DNA of 8,135 nucleotides from Cyclobacteriaceae bacterium (GCA_025363495.1 JANYDR010000602.1:1-8135); one strand, 5' to 3'; shown: positions 1 to 6,916, numbered from the stretch's first letter. Numbers and translations are program-made. The notes: generated from the letters alone by a model not told the origin.

Positions 1-404
1 GTTGGATCTTGCCCTGGGGTATCAGCCTTAGCCTGATTCTCAACAGTGAAGTAAATTGGGAGCGCTTGTGTTCCCAATGACAGCAATGATCCGTGAACAA
101 TCATGCTGATAGCATTTTTTCCGGCCGGCGTGGCAGCGAAATACAATTTAACACCGGGCTGGATCACAAGCGTGTCATTTGGATTAACAATGATATCGCG
201 TTTTATCCTGTATATCTTTCCCGATAACATGGTTCCTTTCAATGTACCACCCGTTGTAGTGTCGCTGATGGCCAAGCCCGTCTTAAAATACGCGGCTGTA
301 ACTTGAGCTTCGTCGCTCTTACTGCAGCGGAAAAAAAACACGCTTGCCGAAAGTACGAACACTCCTGCGGTAAGTTGTTTATACAAATAGCTTTTTGTTT
401 TCAT
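1..404 (-). CDS. Probable secreted/lipid-anchored beta-helix protein, N-terminal part (runs off left edge)
   Basis: This gene is partial: its first 134 codons are inside the window and the rest lies to the left of base 1. The start is an ATG at 404-402, giving MKTKSYLYKQ and then a hydrophobic stretch (residues 11-25) ending at Cys27, followed by a polar run (SKSDE). That looks like a lipoprotein or Sec signal, although Arg at -1 of the cysteine does not fit a normal lipobox. From about residue 70 the protein reads NPNDTLVIQPGVKLYF and later HGSLLSLGTQALPIYFT. This pattern (a beta strand, a 'PGV.L.F' turn, then 'GSL...GT...PI.FT') is known from right-handed parallel beta-helix proteins of Bacteroidota. 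It begins 40 bases after the stop of the TonB receptor on the same strand, so the two are probably co-transcribed. The likely role is a surface or periplasmic partner of that receptor. Substrate and activity cannot be told. Confidence 0.72.
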   Translation of the reverse strand, partial: MKTKSYLYKQLTAGVFVLSASVFFFRCSKSDEAQVTAAYFKTGLAISDTTTGGTLKGTMLSGKIYRIKRDIIVNPNDTLVIQPGVKLYFAATPAGKNAISMIVHGSLLSLGTQALPIYFTVENQAKADTPGQDP

Positions 405-444
405 TATGTAGATGTTTATTGGTTTGTTTTATGCTTAATTATAT

Positions 445-3249
445 TTATTGAAGCTTATAGCGTAAGCCTATTAAAAATGTCTGATGGAAGACGTCCTTTT
501 GTACTACAATTCTATCGGAGCGGTCCTGACCGGGAGCATCCGCGTTTAAATAATTAGGACTCAACACTTCTGTAATGAGCGCTGCATCCAAAAGGTTAGT
601 GACCTTTGTAAAAACCCGAAAATTCTTAATGATCCTTTTCTCTGCCGAGAAGTCTAATTGAGAAAATCCCCGCTGCCAGTAGTCGAGATCCTTATAGGGA
701 GAAACGATATTAATTCTCCGGCCTGTGTAAACCCAGGATAACTGTGCATCGAACCCAATTTTGGGGTTCTTATACAAGAAAGAAAAATTAGCAATATGAT
801 TCGACTGACCCTGTAATGGACGGGTTTGGTCAACCAATGAGTTTACAATCATCGTACTTCCATCGGGAAGAGTGACCGTCTCTTTATATTTTTTTGCCTG
901 TACAATTGAAGAACTCGTATATGTATAATTGGCGCTGACACCCCAATGACGAATATATTTGGTCATCACGAATTCAAAGCCATAATTGGTTGCCGTACCA
1001 TAATTCTGAGGAGTGACGTTAGATGTGCTGACCGTCACAGGCACGAAACCATATTCAATTGGATTATAAATGCGTTTATAAAAGACTCCTGCCAGGATCT
1101 GATCGCTTCCGCCACCAAAAAATTCATAACGCGCATCGTAATTATCGGAGGTGGTATGTTTGATCTTGTAATTACCCTGCTCAGTAAATAAGTCTCCTGA
1201 GATCTCGGTGGGAACAAACTCAAAATAATTAGGTCGGGAGATCGCTGAATAATATGATAACCTGAGGTTTTGTTTTGGCGATAAAGCATACTTAAAATGC
1301 AAGCTGGGAAGAAGATCAGAATACGTGATAATTCCATCTCTCCCCTCTTTATATATAGACAATTGCGAATGATACTCCTGATGGGTGTCCTCGTTTCGCA
1401 CACCACCAAGTATTTGCAGCTTGTCTGTAGCATTGAATTTTCCCTGGATATAATATGCCGTAATATTTTCTTTTGCTGTATAATTATTCGGATCATTAGG
1501 ATTGGCGTAGGCATTCGTAGCAGGAAGGAAACTGAAAATAGCTTTATCAATGGAAGTATATGCCTGATAATTACCGCTTCCATCATTGAGAAGTGTATTT
1601 AACTCGTATTCAGTATACACATTGTCTCTTGTCTTGAATCTTGCCAACCCACCTGCTGACAATTCCAGGTTCTCAATAGGGGAATGTGTAAGATTTACAT
1701 AAGCCGTTTTATCCTGGTCATTATTGTTAGTCCACCGCTGAGTGACGGGCAACAATTCCTGACTTTGTAACTCCATATTATTATACCGGTATCGGACATC
1801 CATGTCAGACCATGCCGGCGTTGAACTGGTAGCATTCGAATAAGCTAGGGTCCAGTCCAACTTCCAACGATCATCGAAAAACAGATGATCTCCCCGCAAT
1901 GTTGAATTATAAATAGTTTGAGTAGTGAAGCGTGATCGATCATGTATGTCATTGGTGGCAAGACCAGCGCCAGTACCAAGCGGATTATAATAATTACGAT
2001 GCTGTGATTCATTTAACTGCATGAACAGATTCGTAAGTGAAATTTTGTGTCTCTTGTTAAAGGAATAATCCAGTTTGGCGAGGGCCCCTAATCGGTTTTG
2101 TTGATTGGAAAATTGCCTTAATTGAACCTCCTGTAGTTGATACGTGTTGGGAACTGGCAACGCAGCTGGTTCTCCTGGCACATAGAAAATGCTATTGGTG
2201 CCTCTATAGATATTCTGATATGATCCAGCGACAATAATTCCTAGTTTATCATTAAGAGTGCGACCACCAATTGATAAACTCATTAATGAGTTCAATGGCA
2301 TATTCTGATTGGTGTACTTTAATTGCTTCACTCCGAAATCTGAAGGCTGGGCCTGATAATCCTGGCCATGAAGGGCTGCCGGTGATTTGTCCGGAACTCC
2401 ATTCACACTATATCCAGCGTACGGGCGCTCTGAATTGAAAATGTTACTGTACCCACTCGCGGCTGTAGCCGAAATAGTAAGATCGTGAGGAGCGGATTTC
2501 ATGACCATATTCATAGCTCCCCCTATCGCATCGCCCTCCATACTGGGAGTCAACGCCTTTACAACTTCTAAGCGCTCCAATAAATCAGAAGGAAAAATGT
2601 CAAGCGGTACATATCGGTTCTTGTTATCAGGGCTAGGAATCTTTACACCATTGACAAGTGTATAATTATAACGTTTATCCATACCGCGGATGATGGCGTA
2701 TTGTCCGTCCCCGCTACTGTTTCGAACAATCGAAACACCGGATACCCTCTGAAGTATATTTCCTACCGTAATATCTGGGAGAAGTTCAATCGACTTGGCC
2801 CCCATGACATTAACAACATTATCCGCTGCCTGTTCTGACTTTCGTACGCTTATATCGGATTCTTTGTCAATACTACCAGTAATGACTACTTCGGAAAGTT
2901 GAGTTTGATTCTCCTCCAGCGAAATGTTTACGGAGAAAGGAAGATTGTCTCCGAGGTTTACTATTTTTTCATAAGGTACATACCCCACAAACTGGCTTAC
3001 CAGTTGATAACTGCCACTGGGAACGTCCTTGATCCAGTAACTACCGTCCAAACCTGCAACCGAATTATATTTTGTGTCTTTGAGATATACTACTGCCCCA
3101 ACAAGTGGTTCGCCGGTCTTTATGTCAAGCACCTTTCCTTTAAGCTGGGCTCCATCAGCGGTAATTGAAATCAAAAAACAAAAGCATAGTGTACTTATTA
3201 TCCTCTTAATAAAGGTTTTATCTCTGAATGAAAATACGTGCATCAACAT
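445..3249 (-). CDS. TonB-dependent outer-membrane receptor with carboxypeptidase-regulatory-like N-terminal domain
   Basis: This is a full-length 934-residue ligand-gated outer-membrane transporter of the TonB-dependent family. Residues about 14-34 form a Sec signal peptide ending in ADGA|Q. Residues 35-118 are the beta-sandwich carboxypeptidase-regulatory-like domain (KGKVLDIKTGEPLVGAVVYL, later GLDGSYWIKDVPSGSYQL). Residues 119-125 (SEVVITG) sit where the TonB box lies. Residues about 140-255 are the plug, with LPDITVGNILQRVSGVSI, IIRGMDKRYN, LVNGVKIPSPD and GDAIGGAMNMVMKSAP. The remainder is a long beta-barrel with many aromatic strands, ending in FLIGLRYKLQ. The plug wording (RGMDKRYN, 'ALTPSMEGDAIGG') resembles the TonB-Xanth-Caul-like receptors (TIGR01782) more than SusC, and no SusD gene follows. 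The start could be Met1 or Met3; Met1 is chosen only because it is first. There is no clear Shine-Dalgarno sequence, which is normal for the phylum. The imported substrate (iron chelate, sugar or peptide) is unknown. Confidence 0.95.
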   Translation of the reverse strand: MLMHVFSFRDKTFIKRIISTLCFCFLISITADGAQLKGKVLDIKTGEPLVGAVVYLKDTKYNSVAGLDGSYWIKDVPSGSYQLVSQFVGYVPYEKIVNLGDNLPFSVNISLEENQTQLSEVVITGSIDKESDISVRKSEQAADNVVNVMGAKSIELLPDITVGNILQRVSGVSIVRNSSGDGQYAIIRGMDKRYNYTLVNGVKIPSPDNKNRYVPLDIFPSDLLERLEVVKALTPSMEGDAIGGAMNMVMKSAPHDLTISATAASGYSNIFNSERPYAGYSVNGVPDKSPAALHGQDYQAQPSDFGVKQLKYTNQNMPLNSLMSLSIGGRTLNDKLGIIVAGSYQNIYRGTNSIFYVPGEPAALPVPNTYQLQEVQLRQFSNQQNRLGALAKLDYSFNKRHKISLTNLFMQLNESQHRNYYNPLGTGAGLATNDIHDRSRFTTQTIYNSTLRGDHLFFDDRWKLDWTLAYSNATSSTPAWSDMDVRYRYNNMELQSQELLPVTQRWTNNNDQDKTAYVNLTHSPIENLELSAGGLARFKTRDNVYTEYELNTLLNDGSGNYQAYTSIDKAIFSFLPATNAYANPNDPNNYTAKENITAYYIQGKFNATDKLQILGGVRNEDTHQEYHSQLSIYKEGRDGIITYSDLLPSLHFKYALSPKQNLRLSYYSAISRPNYFEFVPTEISGDLFTEQGNYKIKHTTSDNYDARYEFFGGGSDQILAGVFYKRIYNPIEYGFVPVTVSTSNVTPQNYGTATNYGFEFVMTKYIRHWGVSANYTYTSSSIVQAKKYKETVTLPDGSTMIVNSLVDQTRPLQGQSNHIANFSFLYKNPKIGFDAQLSWVYTGRRINIVSPYKDLDYWQRGFSQLDFSAEKRIIKNFRVFTKVTNLLDAALITEVLSPNYLNADAPGQDRSDRIVVQKDVFHQTFLIGLRYKLQ

Positions 3250-3443
3250 TTGCGCAGTAAAAATTTCTATAAATAGGATATAAGAAGATTTCGCAACTCT
3301 CCAACTCAGGAATGAAGAACTTATGATAGTCTTAATTATGCCGCAAGATTACGAGTGAGCCGTTACGAAGTCATTAGTCGACTATTACAGAATGATTATA
3401 ACAAACTAAATTTCTCTTCAGAATCTTCGTGATTTATTGACGC

Positions 3444-3639
3444 AAAAATAATTTAAGAAGACAAGCGCAGTCGATTCTTTACATTGGCATTAGATGAAGA
3501 TAATAATAAGGTAACACTGACTAGCCTGGTATTGGTGCGCTATGGAAAAATTGAGCCAGCAAAGAAAAATGCGCTGTAGTTTTTATTGGCTTACCAGGTG
3601 AGGTGAATGGTTTTATTCGCTCAATTGAGTAACAATAGT
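3444..3639 (+). pseudogene. Possible decayed coding fragment, unidentified
   Basis: Between a stop codon just before 3456 and the tag at 3576-3578, one plus-strand frame reads through RFFTLALDEDNNKV and LVLVRYGKIEPAKKNAL with no ATG at its head. At that stop another frame continues as AVVFIGLPGEVNGFIRSIE and ends in TAA at about 3637-3639. The two stretches join smoothly if one frameshift is assumed, and the terminator at 3754 lies downstream on the same strand. That is the only reason to suspect a dead gene. Each piece is short enough to occur by chance, and I recognise no family. Boundaries are approximate. Confidence 0.18.
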
Positions 3640-3753
3640 TTCCCAAAAACTTAACCGTCAGGATATTCCCGGATTAGCAAGTTCCCTTACATTTAGTCTC
3701 CTATTGGGTTTAATTGGGTGACTTGCCAAGGGGTGTTTTTGAGAATTGCAACT

Positions 3754-3787
3754 AATAAGAGCGCCAGCCGGGCGCTCTTATTTTTTT
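3754..3787 (+). terminator. Strong rho-independent terminator (plus strand)
   Basis: A perfect 12-base-pair stem (aataagagcgcc at 3754-3765 pairing with ggcgctcttatt at 3771-3782) encloses the 5-base loop agccg. It runs directly into a T tract at 3781-3787. The T tract is on the plus-strand side. Read on the minus strand the stem is followed by agttgcaattc, which is a poorer terminator but might still help end the membrane-protein transcript that stops at 3979. No intact plus-strand gene precedes it in the window. Confidence 0.88.
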
Positions 3788-3978
3788 AAAAGGCTTTACC
3801 AGGCCTCATTGGTCATTCCGATCAATACCATGGAATTGGCCAAAGCATATGGTACTAGAAACGATAATCAACGTTATATTTGAAGAATTTTTTCGGCATC
3901 AATCCAAGTAAAGGCACTATCGTTTCGTCAAGCTTTTACCGACTTCGTGTATATTGCTTGTCACTCTTTGCCAGTGTC

Positions 3979-4740
3979 TCATAATTTATGAAATGGCTTT
4001 CCGCTCAACGCCTGCGCCAACGTATAGCATGCAAGCAAGCCATATAGAGCACTGGCAATAAGAATAGCTTTAGTATTTTTTAGGAAGTAAAAAGCAAGGA
4101 AAGGAAGTACCTGCAGCGCGTGCATGCCTATGAAATGGGCTATCCTTAAATCACCAAATTTTTTGCTCCATTTCAATAAAGGTATGCCAATGCTCCCATC
4201 TTCTGCACCAACGGTATGCGCCATTCGTCCACCCATTAAAGCACCTTCAAAAGAGAAAATAACGAAAATGACAATACCCAAACGAATTCCCCAGATATAA
4301 GATAACGGAAGGTCAGGAAAGTCATTACTAAAAAACAACAAACCAACATAAGCTGTGTAAACCGTAACCAATACTGCCGCCAATCCCATCAACTGGAAAA
4401 GGAATGCATATAGTGGAGTGCTCATGTTATAGTGAGACGGCTGGCCCCTCCCCGCTTGAATAGCGATGTAAATAACTTCAAAGCCCAACAAGACAATAAT
4501 CGCCCAATTGAAAAGATCGATATTGAAAGAAGGTAAGTAATAGCAGTACCACGCCATTGACCAGGAGTACAACATGGTAGCGGCGGCAAATTTGAAAGGC
4601 TTATTCCAGGCATTTGCGCGGGCCACCTCTACACTAGATATTTTGGTAAGGAGCAAGAAAATAATTGCTGACGCAAAACAAATCAGGCCAAAGTAGAACA
4701 TTGCCTCGTTTCTGGATTTTAATGTTTCGATAAAGTTCAT
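3979..4740 (-). CDS. Seven-helix integral membrane protein of unknown function, with conserved histidine motifs
   Basis: This is a 253-residue hydrophobic protein without a cleavable signal peptide. I count about seven membrane segments, near residues 12-32, 50-69, 76-95, 108-136, 148-170, 200-220 and 224-246. Polar motifs lie at or near helix ends: WNKPFKFAAAT (45-55), GRGQPSHYN (97-105), GGRMAHTVGAEDG (170-182) and GDLRIAHFIGMHALQVLP (196-213). From memory these His-containing motifs recur in uncharacterised membrane proteins of several phyla, so His103, His175, His202 and His207 may bind a cofactor or metal. That is inference. The ATG at 4740-4738 is the natural start, since it leads straight into MNFIETLKSRNEAMFYFGL. 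The gene is divergent from the Crp-like regulator with a 242-base gap, which suggests shared control. I do not recognise a named function. Confidence 0.88.
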   Translation of the reverse strand: MNFIETLKSRNEAMFYFGLICFASAIIFLLLTKISSVEVARANAWNKPFKFAAATMLYSWSMAWYCYYLPSFNIDLFNWAIIVLLGFEVIYIAIQAGRGQPSHYNMSTPLYAFLFQLMGLAAVLVTVYTAYVGLLFFSNDFPDLPLSYIWGIRLGIVIFVIFSFEGALMGGRMAHTVGAEDGSIGIPLLKWSKKFGDLRIAHFIGMHALQVLPFLAFYFLKNTKAILIASALYGLLACYTLAQALSGKPFHKL

Positions 4741-4832
4741 TGGTAGTGTAGTGTCCGAATTGTATTTATTTCTTTTAAATCGCTGTTTTATCAGATGCTA
4801 TAATGTCGTGCCTAACATTTGCTAGTGGCCCT

Positions 4833-4867
4833 GTCGGGGAGACCATACCGTAAATAGTCTCTCTGAC
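4833..4867 (+). other. Hairpin in the divergent intergenic region
   Basis: The arms gtcggggagac (4833-4843) and gtctctctgac (4857-4867) can pair over 11 positions around a 13-base loop. Two of the pairs are G-U wobbles that exist only in plus-strand RNA. On the minus strand they would be A-C mismatches, so the fold favours a plus-strand transcript. No T tract follows, so it is not a standard terminator. It could sit in the 5' leader of the regulator mRNA if transcription starts upstream of it. Confidence 0.35.
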
Positions 4868-4872
4868 TCGGT

Positions 4873-4901
4873 GATAACAATCATGTCTTTCCTTTGTTAT
4901 C
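4873..4901. promoter_or_regulatory. Candidate operator: perfect 8-base inverted repeat
   Basis: The sequence gataacaa (4873-4880) and its exact complement ttgttatc (4894-4901) are separated by 13 bases. The symmetry suits a dimeric DNA-binding protein. A third copy of the core, gttatc, lies at 4973-4978, just before the regulator's ATG at 4983. The Crp-like protein encoded next door is the obvious candidate ligand. However, the half-site and spacing differ from the classical tgtga-N6-tcaca Crp site, so the match is inferred from position alone. Confidence 0.35.
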
Positions 4902-4982
4902 CAATCTTAACTTCCATTAATTCCAAAATAGATTTTTAAGGATTGCTTTATTGATCTTAAATTAAATAATCAGTTATCAACT

Positions 4983-5546
4983 ATGCAGCAGATCAGGCAG
5001 GTAATAAGGCAAATGATAGACATTTCAGAGCTCGAGATGGACTCCCTACTGAATCAAACCATAACAAAAACCTTCAAACGTCAAACAACTGTGAGCCAGC
5101 CGGATGTAATCCCGAATGAAATTTATTTCATCAACACGGGCATCATCAGGGTCATGGTCACGGACACTCATGGAACTGAGCACACCATTCATTTCGCATT
5201 GGAAAATCAATTTATAGCTGACTACTCTTGTTTCATACTAAAGCAGCCTGCTTTATATACACTGCAGGCACTGGAAGAAACAAATGTGGTTGTCATGCCT
5301 CGTTCAGCGATTGAGTGGGGGTATAGGAATTTAAAGGAAGGCCAGAAACTGGGAAGATTAATTGCAGAATTTTACTTCATCTATCAGGATAATCGCATCA
5401 ATAATCTTTACGCCCGCACACCCAAGCAGCGTTACGACACCATCACCGAAGTTTTCCCGAACATACACAACAGGGTCCCGCAACATATGATTGCCTCCTA
5501 TTTAGGGATTACTTCTGTTCATCTCAGCCGCTTGAAGAAAGTATAA
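4983..5546 (+). CDS. Crp/Fnr-family transcriptional regulator
   Basis: This 187-residue protein has the Crp layout. A cyclic-nucleotide-binding-like beta-roll covers residues about 15-110 (EIYFINTGIIRVMV, TIHFALENQFIADY). A long linker helix spans about 111-140, and a C-terminal helix-turn-helix covers about 164-187 (VPQHMIASYLGITSVHLSRL). The helix-turn-helix ending 'IASYLGI....LSRLKK' is the form common in Bacteroidota Crp-like proteins, which mostly regulate neighbouring genes. The ligand pocket lacks the Arg-Ser/Thr phosphate-binding signature of E. coli Crp, and there is no N-terminal cysteine cluster as in Fnr, so the effector is unlikely to be cAMP or an iron-sulfur cluster. The protein is a little short because it stops almost at the end of the recognition helix, as relatives often do. 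It is first in a run with the DUF2141 and dehydrogenase genes (gaps of 64 and 48 bases). Confidence 0.9.
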   Translation: MQQIRQVIRQMIDISELEMDSLLNQTITKTFKRQTTVSQPDVIPNEIYFINTGIIRVMVTDTHGTEHTIHFALENQFIADYSCFILKQPALYTLQALEETNVVVMPRSAIEWGYRNLKEGQKLGRLIAEFYFIYQDNRINNLYARTPKQRYDTITEVFPNIHNRVPQHMIASYLGITSVHLSRLKKV

Positions 5547-5610
5547 ACATTTGTTAACGATTTAAGGCACGAGGTCATGCTAACATTGCTGTACAATAAA
5601 CTCAGATTGT

Positions 5611-6036
5611 ATGGCAAAACTCATTTTTATTTTATCATTACTTTGGGTATCAGTTTTCGGCTTCTCGCAGACAGGAACGGTGATCCTGAATATTCAAAAT
5701 ATCGAAGCATCAAAAGGCGGTGAGATTTCAGCCGGCATTTTCAAAAGGGAAAACTTCCCCAGAGTCGGCAAGCAATTTATCGGTATCGAAAAAGAGGTAA
5801 TAGCTTCCGAGACGCAGGTTGTATTCACCAATGTTCCCGTAGGCCTTTACGCGATTGTTGTTTTTCAGGATACAGACATGAACAAAGACCTTAAAACAAA
5901 TTTTGTTGGCTACCCTAAAGAGCCGATCGGTTTTTCTAATGACGCAAAGATAAAATTTGGCCCTCCTTCATTTGACGATGCAAAAGTTTCTGTCGAAGCG
6001 GATAAAAAATTAATACTTGTTATTAAACTACAATAA
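5611..6036 (+). CDS. Secreted DUF2141-domain protein
   Basis: This 141-residue protein begins with a Sec signal peptide (MAKLIFILSLLWVSVFGFSQ, residues 1-20), so the mature form is periplasmic or exported. The mature part is one DUF2141 domain. Its diagnostic segments are all present: NVPVGLYAIVVFQDTDMNKD (74-93, with the acidic turn typical of the family), NFVGYPKEPIGFSN (97-110) and GPPSFDDAKV (117-126), followed by a closing beta strand. The length matches the family. The molecular role of DUF2141 is not known; the fold is probably an all-beta sandwich. The gene sits 64 bases after the regulator and 48 before the dehydrogenase, on the same strand. A weak promoter-like element (TAACATTG, 5581-5588) lies in the upstream gap, so some independent transcription is possible. 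The start ATG is the only one that keeps the signal peptide intact. Confidence 0.92.
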   Translation: MAKLIFILSLLWVSVFGFSQTGTVILNIQNIEASKGGEISAGIFKRENFPRVGKQFIGIEKEVIASETQVVFTNVPVGLYAIVVFQDTDMNKDLKTNFVGYPKEPIGFSNDAKIKFGPPSFDDAKVSVEADKKLILVIKLQ

Positions 6037-6084
6037 GCCTTTACTGAAAATCCAAAAATGATAAAAATGTAAAATAACACCGAT

Positions 6085-6897
6085 ATGAAATTCTCAGATT
6101 CAGAAAAGAAAAGACTAAAAACAAAGTACGGCACCTGGGCAATTGTTACAGGCGCTTCATCCGGGATTGGCCTGGAACTGGCTGAACTGCTGGCTGAGGC
6201 AGGACTGAACCTTGTGATCAATTCAAGGCACGTGGACCGATTACGGGAAGTAGAAAAGAAATTAAAGGCGCACTACCCAATTAAAGTTATCGTGGTAGAT
6301 GCCGATGTTTCAGAGTCAGGCGGGATAGACAAAATAATTCAATCAGCGAAAGAATTGAACGTTGGTCTTTTGGTAGCATCCGCAGGCTACGGTACTTCCG
6401 GGTTGTTCATCAATACATCCATTCACGCTGAAATAAATATGCTGCGGGTAAATTGTGAAGCCTTGCTTTATTTAACACATCATTACGCTCAGCTATTTGC
6501 TAATCAAAAAAGGGGCGGCATTATTTTAATGAGTTCGATGGTTGCTTTTCAGGGAGTTCCCTATTCCGCCAATTATGCAGCGACAAAAGCGTATGTGCAA
6601 ACATTGGCCGAAGCAATTTCAGAAGAGTTAAAGCCCTTTGGCGTGGACGTGCTGGCGGCTGCACCCGGGCCCGTCGAAAGCGGTTTTGCACAACGCTCTA
6701 ATATGAAAATGAATATGTCACTGACTCCGGCTCAAGTGGGCGTACCCATTTTGAAAGCATTAGGCCGAAGAACAACTGTACTGCCTGGTCTTCTTACAAA
6801 GATTTTAGTTTATTCTCTCATGACAGCCCCGCGGTGGGGAAAGACAAAAATCATGGGCAAAGTAATGGGTGGATTTACTGAGCACCAGAGAAAATAA
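6085..6897 (+). CDS. Short-chain dehydrogenase/reductase (classical SDR, DltE/YqjQ-like)
   Basis: This is a 270-residue NAD(P)-dependent oxidoreductase with a complete set of classical SDR motifs. They are the nucleotide-binding TGASSGIG (22-29), DADV (72-75), the variant ASAG (98-101) where most relatives have NNAG, Asn123, catalytic Ser151, the Tyr164-x3-Lys168 pair (YAATK) and PGPVES (194-199). Arg48 in NSRH at the end of the second strand favours NADPH over NADH. The C-terminal part (LPGLLTKILVYSLMTAPRWG) is hydrophobic and matches the COG0300 (DltE-like) group, often annotated as acyl or ketone reductases with undefined substrates. There is no signal peptide, so it is cytosolic or loosely membrane-associated. 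It follows the DUF2141 gene by 48 bases and ends the apparent operon. The substrate cannot be deduced. Confidence 0.95.
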   Translation: MKFSDSEKKRLKTKYGTWAIVTGASSGIGLELAELLAEAGLNLVINSRHVDRLREVEKKLKAHYPIKVIVVDADVSESGGIDKIIQSAKELNVGLLVASAGYGTSGLFINTSIHAEINMLRVNCEALLYLTHHYAQLFANQKRGGIILMSSMVAFQGVPYSANYAATKAYVQTLAEAISEELKPFGVDVLAAAPGPVESGFAQRSNMKMNMSLTPAQVGVPILKALGRRTTVLPGLLTKILVYSLMTAPRWGKTKIMGKVMGGFTEHQRK

Positions 6898-6916
6898 TTA
6901 CAAATCCACCTTAAAA

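Larger units (their letters stand above)
3250..3978. other. 729-base intergenic region between the TonB receptor and the membrane-protein gene
   Basis: No intact gene is visible here on either strand. The stretch contains a strong plus-strand terminator (3754-3787), a possible decayed reading frame (about 3444-3639) and a weak inverted repeat, gcaagt at 3677-3682 with acttgc at 3721-3726. It also has a short tandem (attgggt-tta-attgggt at about 3703-3719) and a 10-base imperfect direct repeat (tgcgctatgg at 3536-3545, tgcgctgtag at 3570-3579). The part next to 3250 must hold the minus-strand promoter of the receptor, but I found no convincing TAnnTTTG element for it. Short ATG-started frames of 17-20 codons near 3830-3910 have nothing to support them. 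Confidence 0.8.
4741..4982. promoter_or_regulatory. Divergent intergenic region holding promoters for the membrane protein and the regulator
   Basis: Both genes start outward from this AT-rich gap, so promoters for both directions must lie here. On the minus strand a near match to the Bacteroidota -7 element (TATTTTGG, plus-strand 4924-4931) is present but has no good -33 partner. On the plus strand TAGATTTT (4929-4936) is another partial match. Neither is convincing alone. The gap also contains a perfect inverted repeat (4873-4901) and a hairpin (4833-4867), listed separately. Confidence 0.5.

Noticed and set aside
103..557. Two plus-strand open frames at the left edge
   Set aside because: They are antisense to the beta-helix protein gene, whose minus-strand reading has a signal peptide and family-like repeats.
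1035..1586. A 183-codon minus-strand open frame inside the TonB receptor gene
   Set aside because: It overlaps the receptor in another frame of the same strand. Its translation is rich in Ile, Arg and Cys with no domain, while the receptor frame has clear motifs across the same bases.
946..1602. Plus-strand open frames antisense to the receptor
   Set aside because: They have basic, low-complexity translations without motifs and lie wholly within a well-supported gene.
3830..3910. Tiny ATG frames of 17-20 codons in the large intergenic region
   Set aside because: They are too short, with no ribosome site or recognisable sequence; expected by chance.
4422..4613. A 63-codon minus-strand frame within the membrane-protein gene
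   Set aside because: It is an out-of-frame shadow with no motif or start signal.
4803..4853. A 16-codon ATG frame in the divergent gap
   Set aside because: There is no ribosome-binding support; it overlaps the hairpin and is expected by chance.
5910..6221. A 103-codon minus-strand frame across the DUF2141/SDR junction
   Set aside because: It is antisense to two well-supported genes. Its Ser/Ala-rich start mirrors the dehydrogenase glycine motif, and no independent evidence exists.
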